Below, in pieces: positions 40,535 to 48,032 of a DNA stretch of 64,000 nucleotides. The first letter of the stretch is position 1, and each line of letters begins with the position of its first letter. The stretch is from CAVSRC01 sp963750065 (GTDB lineage Bacteria; Pseudomonadota; Alphaproteobacteria; Rhizobiales; Kaistiaceae): the NCBI GenBank assembly GCA_963750065.1, contig CAVVPK010000001.1, positions 106,904-170,903 of the forward strand. Reading direction: 5' to 3'. A program made the translations under genes and the position numbers. Under the pieces are notes generated by a model. It saw nothing but the letters and a program-made list of their open reading frames with translations, had not been told where the DNA came from and searched no databases.

Positions 40535-40610
40535 TGGAGGCCACGCCCCGGAATCGAACCGGGGATCCTCGGAGATGCAATCCGTCGCGTCGCCGTTCCG
40601 CCACGTGGCC
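40535..40610 (-). tRNA. tRNA-Cys (anticodon GCA)
   Basis: Reading the minus strand, the acceptor arms GGCCACG and CGTGGCC pair fully, followed by discriminator T and an encoded CCA. The anticodon loop is TTGCATC with GCA at its centre. The T-arm can be drawn with six pairs around TTCGATT, one more than usual, and the top pair of the anticodon stem is A-A. These oddities are noted in the findings. Otherwise the cloverleaf is good and the identity is clear. Confidence 0.92.
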
Positions 40611-40795
40611 ACGTTTTGCATTCTGCCACTTTGTCCCCTGCAACCCCAGCGATTGCTTGAAGAACGGTTAATCTGCAGGGCGAAATTTACACCTATTCCA
40701 ACATGGTTCACCGCGCGCCGGACCGGGGCACCGCGGACGTCAATCTATGATCACGTTTGGCGCCTAGCCTGCGGGCGGCAAGGAGGAGGGACATC

Positions 40796-41161
40796 ATGAA
40801 AGAGGTACGCCTGACATTCGCCTCCGAGGGTCTCGAAGAGGTCTCGAAGGTTCTGGTCGAAAAGGGGATCAGTTTTCGTGTCGAGCCGGTCGGCAGCCCG
40901 GCCAAGCAGGAGATCGCCGCCGAAGCGGCGCCGCGCGCGCCGGCAAGACCCGCGCGCAAGGCATCGAAGGCAATGCGCCCCACGCGTCCGGCAAAGGCCG
41001 ACGCGACGAGCCCTGGTGCCGAGCGTCTGCGCGCCGCCATCGCACAGAGCGGAACGGCCTTCCGTTCGCCGCCGGAGCCATCCGAAGGCGCGCCGCCACC
41101 GGCGCGTCCCGCCGGCGAGGCGCCGGGCCCCGACAAGCCGGACGAACATGCTGGCGACTAG
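40796..41161 (+). CDS. Small protein with conserved-looking N-terminus and disordered tail
   Basis: A 121-residue protein I do not recognise. Residues 1-38 look like a short alpha/beta unit (MKEVRLTFASEGLEEVSKVL, then EKGISFRVEPVG). The remainder is rich in Ala, Pro, Lys and Arg and likely disordered (PARPARKASKAMRPTRPAKA). A GGAGG ribosome binding site lies just upstream of the ATG at 40796. It has no operon partner: the next gene is convergent. Basic low-complexity tails of this kind can bind nucleic acid, but nothing here proves it. Confidence 0.6.
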   Translation: MKEVRLTFASEGLEEVSKVLVEKGISFRVEPVGSPAKQEIAAEAAPRAPARPARKASKAMRPTRPAKADATSPGAERLRAAIAQSGTAFRSPPEPSEGAPPPARPAGEAPGPDKPDEHAGD

Positions 41162-41232
41162 AACAGGGCAGGGCGCTGGCGGCTTCCGCCGCCGCGCATC
41201 TGCCTAGAGCCTTTTTCGACCAGATAAAGGCG

Positions 41233-41469
41233 CTAGCCGGTCAGCCAGGCTTCCAGCTTGCTGGCGTCCGGTAGGCCGCCGGCGTGGACCAGCTTGCCGT
41301 CGACCGAAACGCCCGGCGTCGACATCACGCCGGCCAGCGCAATCGCCTTCGGGTCGGTGACCTTCTCGACTTCGACCTCGAGGCCGAGCTTCGCCGCTGC
41401 ACTTTTCACCATCTCGGCCGTCGCTTCGCAGCGCTTGCACCCCGGCCCATAGACCTTGACGTTTTTCAT
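41233..41469 (-). CDS. Thioredoxin-fold small redox-active disulfide protein
   Basis: A 78-residue thioredoxin-like protein of the small redox-active disulfide protein 2 family (glutaredoxin/thioredoxin hybrid, like MtH895). The active site is CKRC near residues 11-14 (VYGPGCKRCEATAEMV), and the cis-Pro region is STPGVSVDGK. It is the last gene of an arsR-permease operon, 11 bp after the permease. Such triads recur in proteobacteria; the redox protein probably acts with the permease on a thiol-reactive or metalloid substrate, which is inference. Confidence 0.88.
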   Translation of the reverse strand: MKNVKVYGPGCKRCEATAEMVKSAAAKLGLEVEVEKVTDPKAIALAGVMSTPGVSVDGKLVHAGGLPDASKLEAWLTG

Positions 41470-41480
41470 GACGTTCACTC

Positions 41481-42542
41481 TCAAAAGATTGCGTTGAACA
41501 GGAAGCCGACAGCGAGGATGCCGGCGCCGACCACACCGATGAAGACGGCGATGAGGCGGAGCTTCAGCACCTGGCGGAGGATGATCATTTCGGGCAGCGA
41601 GAGGGCGATGACGCTCATCATGAAGGCGAGCACCGTGCCCAGCGCCGCACCCTTGCCGAGCAGCGCCTCGACGACCGGGATGATCCCCGCCGCATTGGCG
41701 TACATCGGAATGCCAATCACCACCGCGGCCGGAACCGACCACCAGGCATCGGCGCCCATGATGGTGACCATCAGCGCCTCCGGCACATAGCCGTGGATCA
41801 GTGCCCCCATGCCGATGCCGAGGATGACCCAGATCCACACCTTGCCGACGATCTCGCGCACGGCATCCCAGCCGAGACGGAAGCGGTCGGCCATGGTCAG
41901 CGCGTCCGCCTCCACCGCGCCGGCGTCGCCGGCCTGGATGTCGCGCACCCAGTCCTGCAGCCAGCCTTCCACATGGAGCGCACCGATGACGAAGCCGGAG
42001 ACGATCGCCAGGCCGAGGCCGAAGGCGAGATAGGTCGCCGCCACCTGCCAGCCCACAAGGCCGAAGAGCAGCACCAGCGCCACCTCGTTCACCATCGGTG
42101 CGGCGATCAGGAAGGAGAAGGTCACGCCCAGCGGCACGCCGGCCGAGACGAAGCCGATGAACAGCGGCACTGCCGAGCACGAACAGAACGGCGTCAGCAC
42201 GCCCAGACCCGCTGCCATGACGTGGCCGACACCTGCGCCCCGGCCGGAAAGCAGCGCGCGCGTCCTCTCTGGGCTGAAGAAGCTGCGCACCACGCCCATG
42301 GCGAAGACGATCGCCGTGAGCAGCATCAGCACCTTGGGCACGTCGTAGAAGAAGAAGGCCAGTGCATCGCCGGTATGGCTCTGACGCTGAACCGGCAGCA
42401 GCCCCGTCAGCCATTCGGCGAGCGGCGACAGGCTCTGATAGATCAGCCACCAGAGGACCGCGGCAAGAACCAGCGCCGCAATCCAGGGCCAAGCGGCAGG
42501 CGCGCCCTGGCGCGGCAGTTCGCCGGAATGGGTTGTCGTCAT
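41481..42542 (-). CDS. Permease of the UPF0718/DUF318 (ArsP-like) family
   Basis: A 353-residue membrane protein of the family that includes ArsP, an exporter of trivalent organoarsenicals. Eight or more hydrophobic segments are visible. The family's metal-thiol motif TPFCSCSAVPLFIGF is intact near residue 110. The ATG at 42542 overlaps the stop of arsR by ATGA, and the redox protein gene follows. Toxic metalloid or thiol-linked export is the likely role, but members with other substrates exist. Confidence 0.88.
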   Translation of the reverse strand: MTTTHSGELPRQGAPAAWPWIAALVLAAVLWWLIYQSLSPLAEWLTGLLPVQRQSHTGDALAFFFYDVPKVLMLLTAIVFAMGVVRSFFSPERTRALLSGRGAGVGHVMAAGLGVLTPFCSCSAVPLFIGFVSAGVPLGVTFSFLIAAPMVNEVALVLLFGLVGWQVAATYLAFGLGLAIVSGFVIGALHVEGWLQDWVRDIQAGDAGAVEADALTMADRFRLGWDAVREIVGKVWIWVILGIGMGALIHGYVPEALMVTIMGADAWWSVPAAVVIGIPMYANAAGIIPVVEALLGKGAALGTVLAFMMSVIALSLPEMIILRQVLKLRLIAVFIGVVGAGILAVGFLFNAIF

Positions 42543-42829
42543 GCGGCGCTCCGCTCGACCGTCCGGTCGGCATTGAGGGCCGCATCGAGCAGGGCGGCGA
42601 TGGCCGGCGCGAGATCGGGATTGCGGCGATAGCGCACCCATTGCGCATCGCGCCGGTCGGCGACCAGCCCGGCCTGCTTCAGCACCTGCATGTGGCGCGA
42701 CATGCGGCTCTGCGTGGCGCCAAGGGCGCGCATCAGTTCGCAAACGCAGTGCTCCGAGCCGTCCGAAAGCAGCCGCATGGTTTCCAGACGAGTGGGCTCG
42801 GCGAGGGCGGCAAGAACGGGCAGGACCAT
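42539..42829 (-). CDS. ArsR/SmtB family repressor
   Basis: A 96-residue winged-helix regulator. The metal-binding motif of the ArsR type is visible as HCVCELMRAL near residues 27-36 (two cysteines in CVC), followed by the recognition helix ATQSRMSRHMQVLKQAGL. It should repress its own operon (permease and redox protein) and release DNA on binding a thiophilic ion such as As(III). A strong AAGGAG site precedes the ATG. A perfect palindrome lies 15 bases upstream of the start. Confidence 0.92.
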   Translation of the reverse strand: MVLPVLAALAEPTRLETMRLLSDGSEHCVCELMRALGATQSRMSRHMQVLKQAGLVADRRDAQWVRYRRNPDLAPAIAALLDAALNADRTVERSAA

Positions 42830-42843
42830 CGCAACTCTCCTTT

Positions 42844-42859
42844 ATGCGCATATGCGCAT
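42844..42859. promoter_or_regulatory. Palindromic operator of the arsR operon
   Basis: ATGCGCATATGCGCAT is a perfect 16-base palindrome, 15 bases upstream of the arsR ATG and just upstream of its ribosome binding site. The position is that of an autorepression site for the ArsR protein encoded by the first gene of the operon. Confidence 0.65.
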
Positions 42860-42877
42860 GAACGTGAGCGGGCGGCT

Positions 42878-42891
42878 TTGATCAGGATCAA
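42878..42891. promoter_or_regulatory. FNR/FixK-type box
   Basis: TTGATCAGGATCAA matches the TTGAT-N4-ATCAA consensus of FNR, FixK and ANR family regulators at every specified position. Its centre is 55 bases upstream of the arsR start. If it acts as a class II site (centre near -41.5), transcription would begin near 42843, next to the ArsR palindrome. It is also 86 bases upstream of the divergent MarR-GNAT gene. Confidence 0.6.
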
Positions 42892-42940
42892 TCTGGAGAG
42901 GCACCGGCCGGGCGCCGGCTGCCGTCCCGGCGCGAGCCGA

Positions 42941-42971
42941 TTGACAGCGCAAAATAGCTGACCTAAGTCAG
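42941..42971 (+). promoter_or_regulatory. Promoter and palindrome in front of the MarR-GNAT gene
   Basis: A perfect -35 element TTGACA (42941-42946) is followed, 11 bases later, by CTGAC-CTAA-GTCAG (42958-42971), a perfect inverted repeat that covers the expected -10 region (17-base spacing gives TAAGTC, a poor match). The repeat ends five bases before the ATG. This is a plausible autoregulatory site for the MarR domain encoded downstream. Confidence 0.5.
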
Positions 42972-42976
42972 GCATT

Positions 42977-43852
42977 ATGCAGCCCGACCCCGTTTCCCGC
43001 ATTCGCCGCTTCAACCGTGCCGTTACCAGCCAGGTCGGCGCCCTCGACACGTCGTTTCTCGGACGCGGCCGGCCGCTTGGCTCGGCCCGGGTGCTCAATG
43101 CAATCGGGCAAGGCCACACGGATGTCGCCGCGATCCGGGACTATCTCGGGCTCGATTCCGGCCTGATGAGCCGCCTGCTGCGCGGTCTGGAGGACGAGGG
43201 GCTGATCGAGACCGTGGCGCACGCTGAGGATGCGCGCCGCCGCATCGCCCGGCTGACGGAAGCCGGCGTCGCCGAATTTCAGGCTTACGAGGCTCTCTCC
43301 GATGCTCAGGCCGATGCCGTCCTTGCTCGTCATCCCCGTCCGGACGAGCTTCTGCGGGCGATGGATCTCGTCGCCAGTGCCCTCGGGCGCGACCGCATCG
43401 TCCTTGCAGAGACGGACCCGAGAGACGACACCGCCAGGTATTGCCTCGTGGAATATTACGAGGAGCTCGCACGCCGCTTCGCCAACGGCTTCGACGTATC
43501 GCTTTCCCGCGATCCCGAGGCCGTCGACATGATCCGCCCGCGCGGCGCCTTCCTTGTCGCCTTGTCGGATGGCCTGCCGATCGGTTGCGTCGGACTGAAG
43601 GGCAGCGGCGGCGAGATTGCGGAAATCAAAAGGCTGTGGGTCGCACCCGCCGCCCGCGGCCTCGGGCTCGCGCGCCGTCTCATGACGACCATCGAGGACA
43701 TCGCGCGCGATCTGTCCGTGAAGATCCTGCGCCTCGATACGAACAGTGCGCTGCCCGAAGCACAGCGGCTTTACCGCAACAGCGGCTGGGACGAGATCGA
43801 GCGCTTCAACGACGATCCCTATCCCGACCTCTTCTTCGAAAAGCACCTCTGA
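42977..43852 (+). CDS. MarR-type regulator fused to GNAT acetyltransferase
   Basis: A 291-residue two-domain protein. Residues about 1-135 form a MarR winged helix (YLGLDSGLMSRLLRGLEDEG, then the wing HAEDARRRIARLTEAG). Residues about 150-290 form a GNAT acetyltransferase with acetyl-CoA motif RLWVAPAARGLGLARRLM and the C-terminal YRNSGWDEI. Such fusions are widespread but mostly uncharacterised; they may acetylate a small molecule or protein and sense it. It faces the arsR operon. Start is the ATG at 42977. Confidence 0.88.
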   Translation: MQPDPVSRIRRFNRAVTSQVGALDTSFLGRGRPLGSARVLNAIGQGHTDVAAIRDYLGLDSGLMSRLLRGLEDEGLIETVAHAEDARRRIARLTEAGVAEFQAYEALSDAQADAVLARHPRPDELLRAMDLVASALGRDRIVLAETDPRDDTARYCLVEYYEELARRFANGFDVSLSRDPEAVDMIRPRGAFLVALSDGLPIGCVGLKGSGGEIAEIKRLWVAPAARGLGLARRLMTTIEDIARDLSVKILRLDTNSALPEAQRLYRNSGWDEIERFNDDPYPDLFFEKHL

Positions 43853-43950
43853 TCGGTTGCCGCCCTGCGGGCCGGGCAATGCCTTGGTGCGCCTTGTGCC
43901 GGCCACCGCGCACGGCTATCCCGCACGCGAAACAGGGAGGCACACCAGGC

Positions 43951-44883
43951 ATGTCGGCGCCGATCTTCGTCGATCCCGTGCAGGATGGAGCAGCGGACCC
44001 CACGGTGATCCGCAACCGGGAAACCGGCGACTGGTGGATGTTCTACACCAACCGCCGCGCCCATCTCGACACGCGCGGCAAGGGCTGGATCAACGGCTCG
44101 CCCGTCGGCGTTGCGACCTCGCCCGACGGGCTTGCCTGGACCTACAGGGGCACTGCCGAGGGGCTCGACCGGCCTGATGACACAGGGCTCAACACCCATT
44201 GGGCGCCGGAAGTGGTCTTCGCGCTCGGCGAATATCACATGTATCTGACCTATTTCCCCGGCGCGCCGGACACCGTGCGTGGCATCGAGCGCACCATCAC
44301 CCATTTCACCTCGCCCGACCTCGTCGACTGGACGCGGCGAGCGGTGCTGCCGCTGCAAAAACCCAATGTCATCGATGCCTGCGTGGCGCTCTCGCCCGAT
44401 GGGCTCTATCGCATGTGGTACAAGGACGAGGCGGACGGCTCCTGCACCTGGTCGGCAACCAGCAGTGACCTCTACGCCTGGCGGATGGAAGAAAAGGTCA
44501 TCCCCGGCGCGCCCGGCGCTCCGCCCCATGAAGGACCGAACGTCTTCACCCTCGGCGGCCACCACTGGCTGATTACCGACGAATGGCGTGGCCTTGCTGT
44601 CTACCGCTCCGCCGACATGCGCCAGTGGACGCGACAGGGGCTGATTCTCGACAAGCCGGGCCGCGATCCGATGGACCGGAACTTTGCCCGCCATGCCGAC
44701 GTGGTGGTCACCGGCGAGGAGGGGGCGCTGTTCTACTTCACCCATCCCGGATGGGGCGAAGCCGCCAAGCCGGTGCCCGAAACCGGCCACGAACGGCGGA
44801 CCACGATCCACGTCGCTCGCGTCTGGGTCGAGGAAGGGGTGCTTCTCGCCGACCGCGACGTGGACGGCATGCGGCTGGGGTAG
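43951..44883 (+). CDS. Glycoside hydrolase-like protein with five-bladed propeller (GH43/GH32-type fold)
   Basis: A 310-residue protein resembling the beta-fructosidase/arabinanase superfamily. Acidic residues in the expected places are seen: an N-terminal Asp in DGAADPTVIRN, a central Asp in NVIDACVALSPDG and a Glu in HEGPNVFTLGGHHWLITDEW. There is no signal peptide, so it would act in the cytoplasm, possibly as a glycosidase or phosphorylase on an imported oligosaccharide. No transporter gene is adjacent. The ATG at 43951 is preceded by AGGGAGG at a wide spacing. Confidence 0.7.
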   Translation: MSAPIFVDPVQDGAADPTVIRNRETGDWWMFYTNRRAHLDTRGKGWINGSPVGVATSPDGLAWTYRGTAEGLDRPDDTGLNTHWAPEVVFALGEYHMYLTYFPGAPDTVRGIERTITHFTSPDLVDWTRRAVLPLQKPNVIDACVALSPDGLYRMWYKDEADGSCTWSATSSDLYAWRMEEKVIPGAPGAPPHEGPNVFTLGGHHWLITDEWRGLAVYRSADMRQWTRQGLILDKPGRDPMDRNFARHADVVVTGEEGALFYFTHPGWGEAAKPVPETGHERRTTIHVARVWVEEGVLLADRDVDGMRLG

Positions 44884-44929
44884 GCGCCGGCGCGGGCTCG
44901 GGCGAAGCGACTCGGCCGTGAACGAGATC

Positions 44930-45116
44930 ATAGCGGACGATTCGGGAGAGTCTTCGAACCCGGAGCCAAGCGCGCAAGGCGCGCCGGCCGATCAGGCCGC
45001 CCCCGCGGAGCCAACCAACAAAGTGAGATTGGCGTGAGCGCAAAAATGGCGGAGGGTTCGGGAGTCTCTTCAAACTCGACGCTCAGCGCGCAAGGCGCGC
45101 CGGCCGATCAGGCCGC
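44930..45116. repeat. Two 71-bp imperfect repeats with tRNA-Ser 3'-end likeness
   Basis: Unit 1 (44930-45000) and unit 2 (45046-45116) are equal in length, offset by 116 bp, and share a 32-base identical block (44969-45000 and 45085-45116). Both begin like the complement of the tRNA-Ser 3' end that lies another 117 bp further on (45163): ATRGCGGA, then a TTCRAA T-loop-like segment. The identical block can itself form two small hairpins (GCGCG with CGCGC, and GGCC with GGCC). There is no gene in 44884-45163. Confidence 0.7.
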
Positions 45117-45163
45117 GCCGTCGCAGGCCCGAGCGGAGCGAGGAATTGCCGCGAGACAGATAA

Positions 45164-45253
45164 TGGCGGACGGGGTGGGATTCGAACCCACGGTACCCTT
45201 GCAGGTACGCCGGTTTTCAAGACCGGTGCCTTAAACCGCTCGGCCACCCGTCC
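45164..45253 (-). tRNA. tRNA-Ser (anticodon TGA)
   Basis: A 90-base class II tRNA on the minus strand. Acceptor arms GGACGGG and CCCGTCC pair fully, with an encoded GCCA end. The anticodon stem CCGGT/ACCGG encloses CTTGAAA, so the anticodon is TGA, reading UCA. A long variable arm (GTACCTGCAAGGGTACC) and T-loop TTCGAAT are present. It stands alone between the glycosidase-like gene and rlpA. The 268 bases from here to the rlpA start show no other gene. Confidence 0.96.
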
Positions 45254-45521
45254 GTCTCGTGATGCGACTATTATGCCGCCAATTTACCAAGTGAAAGCCT
45301 AGATCCGCAGAAAAACGCCAGGATTCCGCCCTTCGCGCTTGCAAAGTGCCGCACGATTTGGTCATCTGTATCAACTGGTGTTAACGCCTCGTTAAGACTT
45401 GCTGCCCCCTCATGGGGGTGGCAGAGGGGATTCGGCGGGTAGAGGGGCGCGGGTTGCATTTCCCGGGCGATATTCAAGTGCAGGATGGCGCGGTCGCAGA
45501 CCGCGTTGCACGGGTGAGGTC

Positions 45522-46685
45522 ATGAGGGGCTCGGGCGTCCTGCGCGCGCTTGCGCTCGCCGGTGTCGCCAGCCTTCTGGCATCCTGCAGCAGCTTTGTTT
45601 CCTCGCCGGTCACCGCCACCAAGGAATTCTTCAGCCCGCAGCAATATGGCGCCGCCAGCCCCAAGGTGGTTGCCTCTCGCCAGGCCGTCCCCAAAGGCGG
45701 CGGGCACTACACGGTCGGCCAGCCCTATCGGGTCGCCGGCAGGACCTATATCCCGCGCGACAATCCCCGCTACAGCAAGGTTGGCCTTGCTTCCTGGTAC
45801 GGCGCCGCCTTCCACGGCCGGCTGACCGCCAATGGCGAGGTCTATGACGTCAACGGCCTGACTGCCGCCCATCCGACGCTGCCGCTGCCCAGCTACGTGC
45901 GCGTGACCAATCTGGGAAACGGCCGCTCGCTGATCGTGCGCGTCAACGATCGCGGGCCGTTCGCCCATAACCGGCTGATCGACGTCTCCTCGCGTGTCGC
46001 CGACATGCTCGGCTTCAAGCGACAGGGCACCGCCAAGGTTCGGGTCGATTATGTCGGCCCGGCACGCATGGACGGGCGCGACGAGAACACGCTTCTGGCC
46101 TCCTATCGCGGGCCTGATGTCGCGCCGTGGCAGAACAGGGCCTTTGCCGACAATCGCACGGCGAGTTCCGGCATGGAGGTGGCCTCCGCGGCGCCTGCGC
46201 CGCAGCTCAGGCCCGCAGAATTCGCCCCAAGCGAACCGCTGCTGCTGACGCCGGCCGTCACGACCGCCTATGCGGAGCCGACCGACAATCTCGGGGCGCT
46301 GATCCTGCGCAGCGGGCTGACGCGCTCCTATGCCGAAGCCCCGCGTCCGACGCCCGCTCTGGCCGCCGCCGCTGAGCTCTCCAGCCACGATCTGACCACT
46401 GCGCTCACCGCCGCCGCCGAACGCAAGGCCCGCGAGCTGGCAGCGGAACGGCCTGCGAACCAGCCGGTCACCATCCAGCTTGGCTCGTTCTCCACGCCCG
46501 AGAACGCCGAGCGCATCGCCGCCGATTTTGGCCGCTTCGGCCAGACCGAGATGCAGACGCGTGAATCCGGCGGCCAAACCCTGCAGGTCGTCTTCGTCAC
46601 CACCGACGGCTCGGTCGCGCCAGGAACGGTGATCGACGCCGCCGAAGCCAACGGGCTACGCGGCGCCTTTGTCGTCGCCCGCTGA
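45522..46685 (+). CDS. rlpA: Septal ring lytic transglycosylase-type lipoprotein RlpA with SPOR domain
   Basis: A 387-residue cell-envelope protein. It begins with a lipoprotein signal peptide ending in the lipobox LLASC near residue 20. A double-psi beta-barrel RlpA domain (about 85-175) has GLASWYGAAFHGRLTANGE and VRVNDRGPFAHNRLIDVS, including the catalytic Asp of the DRGPF motif. A C-terminal SPOR domain (about 305-387; VTIQLGSFSTPENAERI) would bind denuded peptidoglycan at the division site. It is followed by a D,D-carboxypeptidase, a conserved neighbour in Rhizobiales. Confidence 0.93.
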   Translation: MRGSGVLRALALAGVASLLASCSSFVSSPVTATKEFFSPQQYGAASPKVVASRQAVPKGGGHYTVGQPYRVAGRTYIPRDNPRYSKVGLASWYGAAFHGRLTANGEVYDVNGLTAAHPTLPLPSYVRVTNLGNGRSLIVRVNDRGPFAHNRLIDVSSRVADMLGFKRQGTAKVRVDYVGPARMDGRDENTLLASYRGPDVAPWQNRAFADNRTASSGMEVASAAPAPQLRPAEFAPSEPLLLTPAVTTAYAEPTDNLGALILRSGLTRSYAEAPRPTPALAAAAELSSHDLTTALTAAAERKARELAAERPANQPVTIQLGSFSTPENAERIAADFGRFGQTEMQTRESGGQTLQVVFVTTDGSVAPGTVIDAAEANGLRGAFVVAR

Positions 46686-46803
46686 AGCAGGCTGCATCTT
46701 TCCGTCCCGTTTTCCCGCTTCGATCGCCCCGGTACAATTGATTTGCGCTGCAATCCACTGCTATGCACGGCGGGGGTCAGGGGCAGAAAGCGGAGCGCCG
46801 ATC

Positions 46804-48006
46804 ATGCAGCGGCCGAACGCCGGGCTCGTGAGCCCCTCAGCGTCTCATCGTTCCACCTGGTGGCGGAGCCTGACCATGGCTTTCGCCGGCATTCTGCTGT
46901 TCGGGCTCGGCCACGCCTCGGCTCAGAGCTTCGAGACGCGCGCCCAGCACGCTCTGCTGATGGACGCCGAGACCGAGACCGTCCTGTTCCAGAAGGCGGC
47001 GGACGTGCGCATGCCGCCGGCCAGCATGGCCAAGCTGATGACCGTGGCGGTCGTCTTCGACGCCATCAAGACCGGCAAGCTCAGTCTCGATACCGAGTTT
47101 CAGGTCTCGGAGAATGCCTGGCGCAATGGCGGCGCCAATTCCGGCGGCTCGACCATGTTCGCCAAGCTTGGTTCGACCATCAAAGTTTCCGACCTCTTGC
47201 GCGGCATCATCATCCAGTCGGCCAATGACGGTTGCATCGTCGTGGCCGAAGGCATGGCCGGCACCGAGAAGACCTTCGCCAACCTGATGAATGCCGAGGC
47301 GCGCAAGCTCGGCCTCACGGATTCGCATTTCACCAACGCCACCGGACTGCCCGACCCGGACGAGTACGTCACCGCCCACGACCTCGCCAGGCTGGCCCGC
47401 CACATCATCTATGACGACGCCGAGTTCTACCCGATCTTCTCCGAGAAGGAGTTCACCTGGAACAAGATCCGTCAACAGAACCGCAACCCGCTGCTCGACA
47501 TGGGCATCGGCGCCGACGGCCTGAAGACCGGCTTCACGGACGCCTCCGGCTATGGCCTCGTCGCCTCGGCGGTGCGCGACGGCCAGCGGCTGATCATGGT
47601 GATCAACGGCACCAAGAGCGAGAAGGAGCGGGCCGAGGAAGCGCGCAAGCTGATGGACTGGGGCCTGCGCGGATTCGAGAAGGTCGAGCTGTTCCGCCAG
47701 GGCGAGGAGGTCGGCCGCGCCGCCGTCTTCGGCGGGGCCCAGGGCAGCGTCGGCCTGGTCGGCAAGGGCGGCATCGCGGCCTTCGTGCCGCGCGGTTCGC
47801 GCGACCTGATCAAGGGTCGCGTCGTTTATCGGGGACCGGTGCCGGCGCCGATCGAAGCCGGCCAGGAGATCGGCAAGCTGCAGATCACGCTTGGCACAGA
47901 CGTCCTGCGCGAGGCGCCGGTCTATGCCAATGAGGACGTCGGGCGCGGCTCCATCCCCGAGCGCGCAATGGATGGGCTGAAGGAGCTGCTGCTCGGCTGG
48001 CTGTAG
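46804..48006 (+). CDS. D-alanyl-D-alanine carboxypeptidase (DacA/DacF family, PBP5-type)
   Basis: A 400-residue low-molecular-mass penicillin-binding protein that trims the terminal D-Ala from peptidoglycan stem peptides. The ATG at 46804 precedes a signal peptide (MAFAGILLFGLGHASAQS). All three active-site motifs are present: SMAKLM (SxxK) near residue 74, SAN in IQSANDGC near 140 and KTG in GLKTGFTDASG near 240. A C-terminal PBP5-type domain and an amphipathic end (MDGLKELLLGWL) for membrane attachment follow. Confidence 0.93.
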   Translation: MQRPNAGLVSPSASHRSTWWRSLTMAFAGILLFGLGHASAQSFETRAQHALLMDAETETVLFQKAADVRMPPASMAKLMTVAVVFDAIKTGKLSLDTEFQVSENAWRNGGANSGGSTMFAKLGSTIKVSDLLRGIIIQSANDGCIVVAEGMAGTEKTFANLMNAEARKLGLTDSHFTNATGLPDPDEYVTAHDLARLARHIIYDDAEFYPIFSEKEFTWNKIRQQNRNPLLDMGIGADGLKTGFTDASGYGLVASAVRDGQRLIMVINGTKSEKERAEEARKLMDWGLRGFEKVELFRQGEEVGRAAVFGGAQGSVGLVGKGGIAAFVPRGSRDLIKGRVVYRGPVPAPIEAGQEIGKLQITLGTDVLREAPVYANEDVGRGSIPERAMDGLKELLLGWL

Positions 48007-48032
48007 GCGGGCTGCTCCTGTATCACAGCATC

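Noticed and set aside
45034..45234. Plus-strand 66-codon frame over the tRNA-Ser region
   Set aside because: It reads through the antisense of tRNA-Ser, a well-known source of false protein calls.
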